From Allocoprobacillus sp002160865 (GTDB taxonomy: Bacteria > Bacillota_I > Bacilli_A > Erysipelotrichales > Coprobacillaceae), in the NCBI RefSeq assembly GCF_042850985.1, contig NZ_AP031415.1, positions 1,054,001 through 1,118,000 of the forward strand: a DNA stretch of 64,000 bases, read 5' to 3'. Both the position numbers and the translations under genes were made by a program. Under the pieces are notes generated by a model. It made no database searches. It was not told where the DNA came from and was given only the letters and a program-made list of their open reading frames with translations. Positions 1-7,881 of the stretch are shown here, piece by piece (within the stretch, counting starts at the first letter, position 1; every line of letters begins with the position of its first letter).

Positions 1-48
1 GAATTTTAGTGATGAACTTCCTGCATTAACTGCAATAATTTTTGCCAT
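1..48 (-). CDS. ackA: Acetate kinase, N-terminal fragment (runs off the window)
   Basis: Only the first 16 codons lie in the window. They read MAKIIAVNAGSSSLKF, the strongly conserved N-terminus of acetate kinase, which makes ATP and acetate from acetyl phosphate in the cytosol. The ATG at 48-46 is preceded by a strong ribosome binding site (GGGAGGAT on the minus strand, about 7 bases upstream) and by a TATAAT box at 81-76. The window also encodes a PduL-type phosphotransacylase (37803-38369), which could supply acetyl phosphate; that pairing is inference. Confidence 0.93.
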   Translation of the reverse strand, partial: MAKIIAVNAGSSSLKF

Positions 49-75
49 TTTCTTATCCTCCCTTAATTCCCTTTT

Positions 76-81
76 ATTATA
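76..81 (-). promoter_or_regulatory. -10 box of the acetate kinase promoter
   Basis: On the minus strand the bases read TATAAT, about 28 bases upstream of the ackA start codon. No convincing -35 box was found. Confidence 0.45.
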
Positions 82-128
82 ACATTTATTTATAAAAAAA
101 CTAGAAAAAAATGTTTTATCAAAAATAT

Positions 129-156
129 TTGTATTTTTTCTAAAAAGGATTATAAT
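129..156 (+). promoter_or_regulatory. Promoter of the TPP riboswitch / thiT transcript
   Basis: TTGTAT (129-134) and TATAAT (151-156) are separated by 16 bases, just upstream of the riboswitch. The -35 box matches the consensus at 4 of 6 positions. Confidence 0.6.
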
Positions 157-162
157 AGAAAA

Positions 163-250
163 AGGCCGGGGGTGCATTTTGCTGAGAAAGGTGGAAACCT
201 TATCCCTTATGATCTGAACTGGGTAATGCCAGCGTAGAGAGTGCAAATAA
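163..250 (+). promoter_or_regulatory. TPP (thi-box) riboswitch
   Basis: The stretch has the conserved core of the thiamine pyrophosphate aptamer: CTGAGA near 182, then CCTTATGATCTGAACTGGGT and AATGCCAGCGTAGAGA ending near 241. The pyrimidine-sensing and pyrophosphate-sensing arms are both recognisable. A terminator follows at 260-292, so thiamine pyrophosphate probably stops transcription before thiT. Confidence 0.96.
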
Positions 251-259
251 TGAAATTGT

Positions 260-292
260 GACTTTTTTACGTGGGTAGAAAAGTCTTTTTTT
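260..292 (+). terminator. Riboswitch expression-platform terminator
   Basis: GACTTTT (260-266) pairs with AAAAGTC (279-285) and is followed by a run of seven T. It lies between the TPP aptamer and thiT, as expected for a transcriptional OFF switch. Confidence 0.85.
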
Positions 293-322
293 ATTTGTTG
301 GCTGAATGAAAGGAGAAAAAAG

Positions 323-874
323 ATGATGAAAAATGTTATGCGAGTAGAATACTCAATTAGAAACATGTGTATGCTTGCGATGTTTATGGCGATTACACTT
401 GTTTTAAGTTATGTCAATGAAGTGATTCCTTCACTGCCACAAGGTGGAACGATTTCAGTTGATGTTATTGCGATTATGTTATGTGGATATTTGATGGGAG
501 CCGGTTATGGGGTGATCTGTGGTGTTGGTGTCGCTTTATTGCAATTTGTATTAGGAATTGCTCAATATTATGGGCCATGGTCAGTTTTGCTTGACTATGT
601 TTTACCGCTGGCAGTTTGTGGTTTAACACCATTAATCAAAACTCAAAAAATAGGTCATATTTCCATTTGCTGGGGTGTTGTTTTTGTTATGTTTTTAAAA
701 TATTTATCGCATTTTGCATCAGGGGCATTCTTGTTTGCCAGTTACGCTCCTGAAGGTATGAATCCTATTGTTTATTCATTAAGATATAATGCGATTTATG
801 TTGCTCCAACGCTTATATTATGTATGATTGTTGTTCCATTATTATATTCACGTTTAAAAAATGCTTTTCACTAA
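323..874 (+). CDS. thiT: Thiamine ECF transporter substrate-binding subunit ThiT
   Basis: This 183-residue, about six-helix membrane protein is the S-component that binds thiamine and docks on the shared ECF energising module. The family signature is visible: a glycine-rich PQGGTISVD around residues 39-47 and the GPWSVLLDYVLP region around 84-95. The TPP riboswitch directly upstream supports the substrate. AAAGGAGA precedes two adjacent ATG codons (323 and 326), so the start could be either. It is a single-gene unit, closed by a terminator at 873-898. The ECF ATPases and EcfT are not in this window. Confidence 0.95.
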   Translation: MMKNVMRVEYSIRNMCMLAMFMAITLVLSYVNEVIPSLPQGGTISVDVIAIMLCGYLMGAGYGVICGVGVALLQFVLGIAQYYGPWSVLLDYVLPLAVCGLTPLIKTQKIGHISICWGVVFVMFLKYLSHFASGAFLFASYAPEGMNPIVYSLRYNAIYVAPTLILCMIVVPLLYSRLKNAFH

Positions 875-898
875 TCTCTCTTTATGAGAGATTTTTTA
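873..898 (+). terminator. Rho-independent terminator after thiT
   Basis: AATCTCTC (873-880) pairs with GAGAGATT (886-893) over a five-base loop, followed by a T run. Confidence 0.85.
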
Positions 899-946
899 AT
901 ACGTTAGAAAATAGTAAATTTACTTTAAAAAAGAGGTGAACTTGTG

Positions 947-952
947 TATAAT
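947..952 (+). promoter_or_regulatory. -10 box for the DUF402/tsa gene cluster
   Basis: TATAAT lies 29 bases upstream of the ATG at 982 and just after the thiT terminator. The -35 region (TTTAAA at 924-929) is weak. Confidence 0.45.
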
Positions 953-981
953 AATTCTGTTATAGAAAGAGGTTATTGATT

Positions 982-1545
982 ATGAATAAGACATTTGTTG
1001 GTCAAAATATCCTTATTCATTGTTATAAACATGATGGAAGTATTCATCGCTGCTGGGATAAAGGGCTTGTTTTAGAGGAAACACCACATCATTTTATTGT
1101 TGTCAACAATAGAACGCTTGTAACAGAAGCTGATGGTCGTAAATGGTATACAAGAGAACCAGCCATATGTTATTTCCCTAAGCGAAAATGGTATAATGTG
1201 ATTTGTATGATTCGTAAGACAGGGGTACATTTTTATTGTAATATCGCATCTCCAACGTTATATGATGGTGAAGCCTTGAAATATATTGATTATGATTTAG
1301 ATTTAAAGGTTTTTCCTGATTATAAATATAAGATTTTAGATGAAGAAGAATATCAGCAGCATAAAGCTGCTATGAATTATAGTGATGAATTGGATGATAT
1401 ATTACATCTTCAGCTTTCACAATTGATTGATATGGCGATGAATATGTCAGGACCTTTTAGACCGGGTTTTGCACAACACTGGTATCATTATTATCAAAGT
1501 GGAAATTATAGAAAAAGGAGAGGTCATCATGGATTTTCAAAATGA
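982..1545 (+). CDS. DUF402-family nucleoside di/triphosphate phosphatase
   Basis: The 187-residue product matches the Firmicute NTDP/YgaC family throughout: SYKHDG-like YKHDGSIHR near the start, TLVTEADGRKW, TREPAICYF, WYNVICM, and the acidic EALKYIDYDLDLKVFPD that binds the metal. Family members hydrolyse nucleoside tri- and diphosphates with divalent metal in the cytosol. A TTG at 976 is in frame, but the ATG at 982 sits 9 bases from AAAGAGG and is preferred. The 3' end overlaps tsaE by 17 bases, making it the first gene of the t6A cluster. Such linkage is not proof of a shared role. Confidence 0.9.
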   Translation: MNKTFVGQNILIHCYKHDGSIHRCWDKGLVLEETPHHFIVVNNRTLVTEADGRKWYTREPAICYFPKRKWYNVICMIRKTGVHFYCNIASPTLYDGEALKYIDYDLDLKVFPDYKYKILDEEEYQQHKAAMNYSDELDDILHLQLSQLIDMAMNMSGPFRPGFAQHWYHYYQSGNYRKRRGHHGFSK

Positions 1546-1978
1546 ACAGGATATGATTGATTTTGGAGAAGAACTGGCAAAACATTTATTTCCGAATACT
1601 GTGATTACATTAGAAGGAGAATTGGGTGTTGGGAAAACAACTTTTACAAAAGGAATAGGAAAAGGATTAGGGGTGACAAAGATTATTAATTCACCTACTT
1701 TTACGATTGTTAAGGAATATCAAGGAAAAGTGCCATTCTATCATTTTGATGCTTATCGTTTAGAAGGAGAAAATGAAGAACTGGGATTTGAAGAAATGTT
1801 TGAAGATGGTGGTGTCTGTGTCATTGAGTGGCCAATGTATATTCAAGATATACTTCCAGACAATAGATTAGAAATTCATATGACAAAAAATAAAGATCAG
1901 ACTCGTCATATGACTTTTATTGCACATGGTCAACAATATCAGCAATTATTAAAGGAGATGAACATATGTTGCAATTAA
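1529..1978 (+). CDS. tsaE: tRNA t6A37 threonylcarbamoyladenosine biosynthesis ATPase TsaE
   Basis: TsaE is the ATPase that drives TsaB-TsaD turnover in t6A37 formation on ANN-decoding tRNAs. The 149-residue protein has a Walker A loop GELGVGKTTF at about residues 30-39, the INSPTFTIV motif, and the FYHFDAYRL and VIEWP motifs typical of the family. A longer frame opens at 1469, but AAAAAGGAGAGG sits about 6 bases before the ATG at 1529. It overlaps the DUF402 gene at its 5' end and tsaB at its 3' end by 13 bases, so the genes are probably translationally coupled. Confidence 0.95.
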   Translation: MDFQNEQDMIDFGEELAKHLFPNTVITLEGELGVGKTTFTKGIGKGLGVTKIINSPTFTIVKEYQGKVPFYHFDAYRLEGENEELGFEEMFEDGGVCVIEWPMYIQDILPDNRLEIHMTKNKDQTRHMTFIAHGQQYQQLLKEMNICCN

Positions 1979-2571
1979 TCATGGATACATCTAATCAATA
2001 TTTAATGGTTGCTTTATATGAAGATGATCAATGTTTAGAAGCTATCCAAGAAATGGGATCGAAACGTCAATCAGAAAATGCTATTCCTTATTTGGAAAAA
2101 CTGTTAAATAAATATCATAAAGAACTATTGGATGTTGATGAAATGGTTATTACCATTGGACCGGGTTCTTATACCGGTGAAAGAGTGGCTTTGACAATCG
2201 CAAAAACATTAAGTGTGATTTCATCTGTTCGTATTAAAGCCATTTCATCTTTAGCGGCTTATGCTGGTTTACAAAAATGTGTATCAGTGATTGATGCTCG
2301 TAGTCAAAAAGTCTTTGTTTGTGCCTATGATCAAGGAAAAGCGTTAATTTCTGAACAAATGATGGCAATTGCAGATTTTCCTCAATTTATGCAGAATTAT
2401 CAAGATTTTCAAGTCGTAGGACAAAATGAAGTGGTAGGATATGAGCATGTAGAAGTGAATTTAGCTAGTCATTTACATGAATTAGCCAAAAATGAATCTG
2501 CTTGTGAAAATGTGGATGCTTTGGTTCCACGTTATCTTAAAGATGTTGAGGCTAAAAAGATATGCCTATAG
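1966..2571 (+). CDS. tsaB: tRNA t6A37 biosynthesis protein TsaB
   Basis: TsaB is the actin-fold (ASKHA) partner that dimerises with TsaD and supports t6A synthesis. The 201-residue protein begins LQLIMDTSNQY, the usual phosphate-1 motif, and has the diagnostic IGPGSYTGERVALTIAKTL segment at about residues 64-82. It lacks the metal-binding histidines present in TsaD, as is normal for TsaB. It overlaps tsaE and rimI (10 bases), consistent with one operon tsaE-tsaB-rimI-tsaD. Confidence 0.94.
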   Translation: MLQLIMDTSNQYLMVALYEDDQCLEAIQEMGSKRQSENAIPYLEKLLNKYHKELLDVDEMVITIGPGSYTGERVALTIAKTLSVISSVRIKAISSLAAYAGLQKCVSVIDARSQKVFVCAYDQGKALISEQMMAIADFPQFMQNYQDFQVVGQNEVVGYEHVEVNLASHLHELAKNESACENVDALVPRYLKDVEAKKICL

Positions 2572-3002
2572 AAAAATGTCGTGAAGATGATCTTGAGGCT
2601 ATTGTTCTTTTAGAAAAAAATGTGATGCCTTCACCTTGGACGCAAGAAGATTTTGAATATGAATTATTTCATAATCCTTTTGCACATCTTTTTGTATTCA
2701 AAAAAGAAAAAAAAGTGATTGGTTACATTGATGTCTGGATCATGTATGAACAGGCACAAATTGCATCAATTGCTGTTGAAAAACGATATCAGTCACAAGG
2801 GTATGGAGCAAAACTTTTGCAGTATGCTTTAGATGTTATGAATGATGATGTAGAAACAATCAGTTTAGAAGTAAGAAAATCAAATCATAAAGCGATAGCT
2901 TTATATCAAAAATATGGATTTTTAGTTCAGGCAGTTCGTCCCGATTATTATCAGGATAATCATGAAGATGCCTATTTAATGACGAAAAGGAGGGAAAAAT
3001 AA
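2562..3002 (+). CDS. rimI: Ribosomal protein S18 alanine N-acetyltransferase-like GNAT protein
   Basis: The 146-residue GNAT-fold protein has the acetyl-CoA-binding loop RYQSQGYGAKLL near residues 74-85 and the NHKAIALYQKYGF motif near 107-119. PSPWTQEDFEYEL at 23-35 is typical of RimI. The name is supported by its position between tsaB and tsaD, a conserved arrangement in Firmicutes. RimI acetylates the N-terminus of S18 in E. coli; the substrate here is inferred. The stop TAA shares a base with the tsaD start. Confidence 0.9.
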   Translation: MPIEKCREDDLEAIVLLEKNVMPSPWTQEDFEYELFHNPFAHLFVFKKEKKVIGYIDVWIMYEQAQIASIAVEKRYQSQGYGAKLLQYALDVMNDDVETISLEVRKSNHKAIALYQKYGFLVQAVRPDYYQDNHEDAYLMTKRREK

Positions 3003-4009
3003 TGAGTCTTATTTTAGCGATTGAATCAAGCTGTGATGAAATGGCCGTAGCCATTTTAAAAGATCAACGTGAATTATTATGTAATGTGGTCGCATCACAA
3101 ATTGATACACATCGTTTATTTGGTGGTGTTGTTCCTGAAATTGCTAGTCGTATGCATGTAGAATGTGTGTCTACGGTTTTAAAGACAGCTCTCAATGAGG
3201 CAAAAATCAATATGCAGGATATTGATGCGATTGCTGTTACAAAAGGACCCGGTCTTGTTGGTTCATTGCATGTTGGGATGCAGGCAGCAAAGACATTGGC
3301 TTTAGCTTATCATAAACCTTTGATTGGAGTTCATCATATTGCTGGGCATATTTATGCTAATGAGCTTGTAGAGGATATCCAATATCCATGTCTGTGTTTA
3401 GTTGTCAGTGGGGGGCATAGTGAACTTGTTTATATGAAACATGAATTTTCATTTGAAGTCATTGGACAAACTTTAGACGATGCGATTGGTGAAGCTTATG
3501 ATAAGGTAGGACGTGTATTGCATTTGCCTTATCCTGGTGGGCCAGTCATTGATCGCATGGCGAAAGAAGGAAAGCATAGCTATCAATTGCCACTTCCAAT
3601 GAATGATGACAGCTATCATTTTTCTTTTAGTGGTTTAAAATCAGCTGTGATTAATCTTTGTCATAATGCTTCTCAAAGAGGAGAAGACATTGTTCCAGAA
3701 GATTTAGCATGTTCATTTCAAGAGGTGGCAGTGGATGTTCTTGTATCGAAAACACTGAAAGCAGCAAAGGATTATCAAGTCAAAGAAATTATTGTTGCTG
3801 GAGGTGTCAGTGCCAATCAGGGATTAAGAGAAGCACTGACAAAACGTAGTGATATTCCAGTATTATTTCCACCTATGCGTTATTGTACAGATAACGCTGC
3901 CATGATTGCTTCATCAGCCCGTATTATGTATGAACATCAGCAATTTTCATCGCTTGATTTGATGGTGAAACCATCATATGATTTAGAAATGGAAAGTCTT
4001 GGTGAATAA
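3002..4009 (+). CDS. tsaD: tRNA t6A37 threonylcarbamoyltransferase TsaD
   Basis: TsaD transfers the threonylcarbamoyl group from TC-AMP to A37 of tRNAs. The 335-residue protein has the N-terminal ILAIESSCDEMAVA, the GGVVPEIASRMH motif, the metal-binding HIAGHIYA at about residues 109-116, the SGGHSELVYM segment, and the C-terminal GGVSANQGLR. AGGAGGGAAAAATA precedes the ATG, and the start overlaps the rimI stop by one base. Length and motifs match an intact family member. Confidence 0.97.
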   Translation: MSLILAIESSCDEMAVAILKDQRELLCNVVASQIDTHRLFGGVVPEIASRMHVECVSTVLKTALNEAKINMQDIDAIAVTKGPGLVGSLHVGMQAAKTLALAYHKPLIGVHHIAGHIYANELVEDIQYPCLCLVVSGGHSELVYMKHEFSFEVIGQTLDDAIGEAYDKVGRVLHLPYPGGPVIDRMAKEGKHSYQLPLPMNDDSYHFSFSGLKSAVINLCHNASQRGEDIVPEDLACSFQEVAVDVLVSKTLKAAKDYQVKEIIVAGGVSANQGLREALTKRSDIPVLFPPMRYCTDNAAMIASSARIMYEHQQFSSLDLMVKPSYDLEMESLGE

Positions 4010-4011
4010 TC

Positions 4012-4650
4012 ATGGAAAAAAAACAACATAAAATATCAAAAGCAACGATGTCCCGTTTCCCTGTTTATTTAAAAGCTTTACGCAATATGCAACATGAAGG
4101 AAAGAATAATTTTTTATCTAGTGAATTATCTGAAGCAACGGGAATTTTAGATACAACGATTCGTCGTGATTTCAGTTTTTTAACAAGTAAAGAAGCTTTA
4201 GGAAAACGCGGAATAGGTTATGATACAAAAGATATTATTAATATTTTAAATAATGTTTTAGGTTTAGGTTTGGATGAATCTATTATTTTAATTGGTGTGG
4301 GTAATTTAGGAAGTGCTATTTTAAAATATAACCGTTGGCAATATACAGTAGGAAAGATTGTCTGTGGTTATGATTTAGATCAAAATAAAGTTGGAGAACG
4401 TTTTGGTGTTAAACTTTATCATATTGATGATTTAGAAAAAACATTTCCTGATGGATGTAAAATTGCCATTTTAGCAATCAGTGAAAATGTTCAGGAAACA
4501 GTTGATCGTTTGATGGATTTAGGTATTAAAGGTATCGTTGATTTTACGCATACACATTTTACAGTCAGAGATGATGTTGTCGTACAAACAGTTGATGTTG
4601 TTGTGGCTATTCAGGAACTGGTTTTAAAAATGCATGTGAATGATGAATAA
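4012..4650 (+). CDS. rex: Redox-sensing transcriptional repressor Rex
   Basis: Rex represses fermentation genes and is released from DNA by NADH. The 212-residue protein has an N-terminal winged helix (SKATMSRFPVYLKALRNM, then DTTIRRDFSFL at about 46-56) and a Rossmann domain with GVGNLGSAILKY at about 95-106. It starts 2 bases after tsaD, so it is probably co-transcribed with the t6A genes; its own ribosome binding site is weak. A possible Rex operator lies before fucO (52984-53001), and tandem half-site-like repeats lie before rnfC (57926-57946). Confidence 0.95.
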   Translation: MEKKQHKISKATMSRFPVYLKALRNMQHEGKNNFLSSELSEATGILDTTIRRDFSFLTSKEALGKRGIGYDTKDIINILNNVLGLGLDESIILIGVGNLGSAILKYNRWQYTVGKIVCGYDLDQNKVGERFGVKLYHIDDLEKTFPDGCKIAILAISENVQETVDRLMDLGIKGIVDFTHTHFTVRDDVVVQTVDVVVAIQELVLKMHVNDE

Positions 4651-4690
4651 AGTGTTGAAATTTTATTGAAAAAATGTTAATAATAAATAT

Positions 4691-4914
4691 ACAGGTAATG
4701 ATTTGAGAACATATCATTCATAAGTTTTAGAGCGACTTTTGGACGGTGAAAGCAAAAGAAATGGGAATGATATGGAACACTCAATGAACCGGATAGGAGA
4801 AATAAAAGTAGACTATCCCGCTTAGAGGCGTTATTTAAAAAGGGTGTATTTGTTAAGAATACAAATAAGGATGGTACCGCGATATAGTCGTTCCTTTTGA
4901 GGAACGACTTTTTT
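4691..4914 (+). promoter_or_regulatory. T-box leader, asparagine-specific
   Basis: The leader before asnS has the T-box sequence GGATGGTACCGCG (4869-4881), followed by a terminator (AGTCGTTCC 4886-4894 with GGAACGACT 4901-4909 and a T run). In stem I, TTGAG (4703-4707) pairs with CTCAA (4780-4784), and ATATCATTC (4711-4719) with GAATGATAT (4765-4773). The internal loop between them presents AAC (4776-4778), an asparagine codon. Uncharged tRNA-Asn should therefore promote readthrough into asnS. Confidence 0.93.
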
Positions 4915-4935
4915 AATAAGAAGGAGGAGAGAGTT

Positions 4936-6321
4936 ATGTTTGAATTTATGACAGTCAGAGAATTATATGAAATGATTTTATCTGGGGAAGAATTTGAAAC
5001 GGAGAGTATCGAATATGTTGAATTAGATGGTTGGGTACGTACAAATCGTGATAATGGAAAAGTTGGTTTTATTGCTTTAAATGATGGAACTTACTTTAGA
5101 AACTGTCAAATTGTTTATTTACAGGACACTTTAACAAACTATGATGAAGTGAAACATATCAGTACAGGAAGTGCAATTCGTGTTTTAGGAAAATTAAAAT
5201 TAACACCACAGGCTAAGCAGCCTTTTGAAATAGAAGCAACACAAGTTGTTGTAGAAGGGGCTTGTGATGATGATTTCCCTTTACAAAAGAAAAGACATTC
5301 TTTTGAATATATGCGTGAAATTCCACATCTTCGTCCACGAGCTAATACTTTTTATGCTATTTTTAGATTAAGAAGTGTTTTATCAATGGCAATTCATGAA
5401 TTTTTCCAGTCACAGGGATTTGTCTATGTGCATACACCTATTATTACAAGTAATGATGGTGAAGGTGCTGGTGAAATGTTTAGAGCGACAACGATTGATG
5501 ATACCGATTTTAGTAAAGATTTCTTTGGTAAAGAAGCCTTTTTAACAGTGACAGGACAATTACATGTGGAAGCTTTCTGTATGGCGTTTAGAGATGTTTA
5601 TACATTTGGACCAGCATTTAGAGCAGAAAATTCAAATACATCACGCCATGCCAGTGAATTCTGGATGATTGAACCAGAAATTGCTTTTGCAGATTTGGAA
5701 GATGATATGGATTTAATTGAAGATATGGTAAAATACTGTATTGATTATGTTTTAGAAAATGCTCCAGAAGAAATGAAGTTCTTTGAACAAATGATTGATA
5801 AGGAATGTATTCAAAGAATTACACATGTGAGAAATAGTGAATTTAAACGTATGACTTATACTGAAGCTATTGATATTTTAAAGAAAGCTGATGTCAAATT
5901 TGAAAATAAGGTAGAATGGGGTATGGACCTCAATAGTGAACATGAACGCTATATTTGTGAACAAATTGTAGGTGGACCGGTATTCTTAACCGATTATCCA
6001 AAAGAAATCAAAGCCTTTTATATGCGTTTAAATGATGATGGAAAAACGGTTGCAGCCTGTGACTTGTTAGTACCAGGTATTGGAGAACTTGTTGGTGGAA
6101 GTCAGCGTGAAGAAAGATATGATGTTCTTGAAAAAATCATGGATGAAAAACAGATGTCAAAAGAAGGATTGCAGTGGTATATGGATTTAAGAAGATTTGG
6201 TGGATGTAAACATGCAGGATTCGGTCTTGGTTTTGATCGTTTCTTGATGTATTTGACAGGTATGCAAAATATTCGTGATGTGGAACCATTCCCAAGAACA
6301 CCAAGAAATTTAAAATTCTAA
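4936..6321 (+). CDS. asnS: Asparaginyl-tRNA synthetase
   Basis: The class II synthetase charges tRNA-Asn with asparagine. The 461-residue protein has an N-terminal OB-fold anticodon domain (DGWVRTNRDNGKVGFIALNDG near 32-52) and a catalytic core with the AsnS motif GEGAGEMFRATT, FRAENSNTSRHASEFWMIEPE (motif 2 region), and the C-terminal GFGLGFDRFLMYLTG (motif 3). A longer frame opens at 4897 inside the terminator, but GGAGGAG lies 6-7 bases before the ATG at 4936. Expression is probably governed by the T-box leader, whose specifier agrees with the enzyme. Confidence 0.96.
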   Translation: MFEFMTVRELYEMILSGEEFETESIEYVELDGWVRTNRDNGKVGFIALNDGTYFRNCQIVYLQDTLTNYDEVKHISTGSAIRVLGKLKLTPQAKQPFEIEATQVVVEGACDDDFPLQKKRHSFEYMREIPHLRPRANTFYAIFRLRSVLSMAIHEFFQSQGFVYVHTPIITSNDGEGAGEMFRATTIDDTDFSKDFFGKEAFLTVTGQLHVEAFCMAFRDVYTFGPAFRAENSNTSRHASEFWMIEPEIAFADLEDDMDLIEDMVKYCIDYVLENAPEEMKFFEQMIDKECIQRITHVRNSEFKRMTYTEAIDILKKADVKFENKVEWGMDLNSEHERYICEQIVGGPVFLTDYPKEIKAFYMRLNDDGKTVAACDLLVPGIGELVGGSQREERYDVLEKIMDEKQMSKEGLQWYMDLRRFGGCKHAGFGLGFDRFLMYLTGMQNIRDVEPFPRTPRNLKF

Positions 6322-6335
6322 AAAGATTTGACAGG

Positions 6336-6368
6336 AACATGGAAAAATATGAATTTCCATGTTTTTCT
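6336..6368 (+). terminator. Terminator after asnS
   Basis: AACATGGAAA (6336-6345) pairs perfectly with TTTCCATGTT (6354-6363) and is followed by a T-rich tract. Confidence 0.88.
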
Positions 6369-6382
6369 ATTTTTATTTGTAG

Positions 6383-6388
6383 TATAAT
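6383..6388 (+). promoter_or_regulatory. -10 box before the metallophosphoesterase gene
   Basis: TATAAT lies between the asnS terminator and the GTG start at 6412. No good -35 box was seen. Confidence 0.45.
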
Positions 6389-6411
6389 AAATCTACGAGG
6401 TGAAAAGAACA

Positions 6412-7881
6412 GTGAATGAAATCTTCTTTATCAATACCTTTTTTAATATTGTTTATCGTAATGAATTGGCATATATGCGTGATTTTCTCATGTCCTATGA
6501 CTATCTTCAAAGTTTTATCCAATGGTTAAATCAACGTCATATTTCATGCCCTGTTTTAGAATCTATTACAAAGGATGAATATGCCTTATTATCTTATTTA
6601 ATGAAAGTTGAAGATGTTGATCATATTTTACATATTCCTTTTTCAGTAGAAATGGAAACAATCGCACAAACTTATGAAAAAGCAATTCATATTGTATATG
6701 TTCCAGGATTTGATGAAAATGATTTGAAAATGATATCTTTTCCTACATATGAAAACATCTATTTTTATGCGATTTCTGGTCATTTTCAAAAAGACAATTT
6801 ATCATTTTTTAATCCTTTTCCTGCTTTCTTCTGTGCTTTGAATCATGTGGATTCATGGCCGGGATGCTTGATTTTTCAAGAACAGAAGATGGTTTTCGTT
6901 CCTATCAAACGAATCGAAGATTTCACTCAACTCAAAAAGGCTATTGAACAGCAATTACCTTTGTTTGATATATATCAACACTATCAAAATGACGCTTATT
7001 TTATTCAGTTAAGTGATCTGCATTTAGGTAAAAATAAACGTCAAAAAGGATTGGCAAGACTCTATGCTTCATTAGATGAATTGATGCCAAGACTTCCTTC
7101 ATTATGGCCTGTGAATATTTTAATTACAGGCGATTTAATGGAATCTCCTAATCGTAAAAATATGTATTTAGCCAATGATTTTATGAATAGTTTAAAGAAA
7201 CGATATAAAGCGAATGTGACTTTTATATTGGGAAATCATGATGTGATTGTGCATGGATTTAACTTTGCTAGAAATCAAAAAAGTAAAGTCATTGCTTATT
7301 TGTTAGGTGAAAATATTAAGGTTCTGGAAAAAGAAAAAATTATTATTATTAAAATGGATACAACCAGTGAAGGAAATCTTGCTAGAGGGAAAATAGGAAA
7401 AAGACAATTAATGGAAATTGATGATGAGTTATCAGCGATTGATCATTTGGAAGACTATACTTTATTGGTTTTGTTGCATCATCATGTTTATCCTATTGAT
7501 AAGGCTCAATTTATTAAAACCAAATGGCATGAAAAAACATTTATTAATCGAATTGTAGAAACATCAAAGGTTTTAGTAGATGCACCGTTATTGATTGAAT
7601 GGTTACAGAAACGAAATATACATTATGTTTTTCATGGACATAAACATTTACCTTTTTTTAGAGAGGTAGATGGCTGTTATTATATTGGTGCGGGTAGTGC
7701 CACCGGTGGTTTAAAAGAAAGTCGTAGTCGTTATATTTCATATAATATTATGAAATATGATATTCAAGAGAAAAAAATGAAACTATGTATGATTTTTTAT
7801 GATGATAAAGCGAAAGCGGAAAGACAGCGAGTTGAAGTTTATTTATTTGAGGGAGGAAATGAAGATGAAACTAGTAGATAG
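6412..7881 (+). CDS. Calcineurin-like metallophosphoesterase family protein
   Basis: The 489-residue protein has an N-terminal region of about 200 residues of no recognised family, then a complete calcineurin-like phosphoesterase domain: SDLHLGK, ITGDLMES, ILGNHDVIVHG, LLHHHVYP and FHGHKHLP in the expected order. These residues bind two metal ions for phosphoester hydrolysis; the substrate is unknown. GTG codons occur at 6400 and 6412. GAGGTG overlaps the first and lies 9 bases before the second, so 6412 is chosen. The 3' end overlaps the dehydrogenase gene by 17 bases. Confidence 0.85.
   Translation: MNEIFFINTFFNIVYRNELAYMRDFLMSYDYLQSFIQWLNQRHISCPVLESITKDEYALLSYLMKVEDVDHILHIPFSVEMETIAQTYEKAIHIVYVPGFDENDLKMISFPTYENIYFYAISGHFQKDNLSFFNPFPAFFCALNHVDSWPGCLIFQEQKMVFVPIKRIEDFTQLKKAIEQQLPLFDIYQHYQNDAYFIQLSDLHLGKNKRQKGLARLYASLDELMPRLPSLWPVNILITGDLMESPNRKNMYLANDFMNSLKKRYKANVTFILGNHDVIVHGFNFARNQKSKVIAYLLGENIKVLEKEKIIIIKMDTTSEGNLARGKIGKRQLMEIDDELSAIDHLEDYTLLVLLHHHVYPIDKAQFIKTKWHEKTFINRIVETSKVLVDAPLLIEWLQKRNIHYVFHGHKHLPFFREVDGCYYIGAGSATGGLKESRSRYISYNIMKYDIQEKKMKLCMIFYDDKAKAERQRVEVYLFEGGNEDETSR

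Noticed and set aside
1469..1978. Longer start for tsaE at 1469
   Set aside because: The extra 20 residues overlap the DUF402 gene, and the internal ATG at 1529 has the ribosome binding site.
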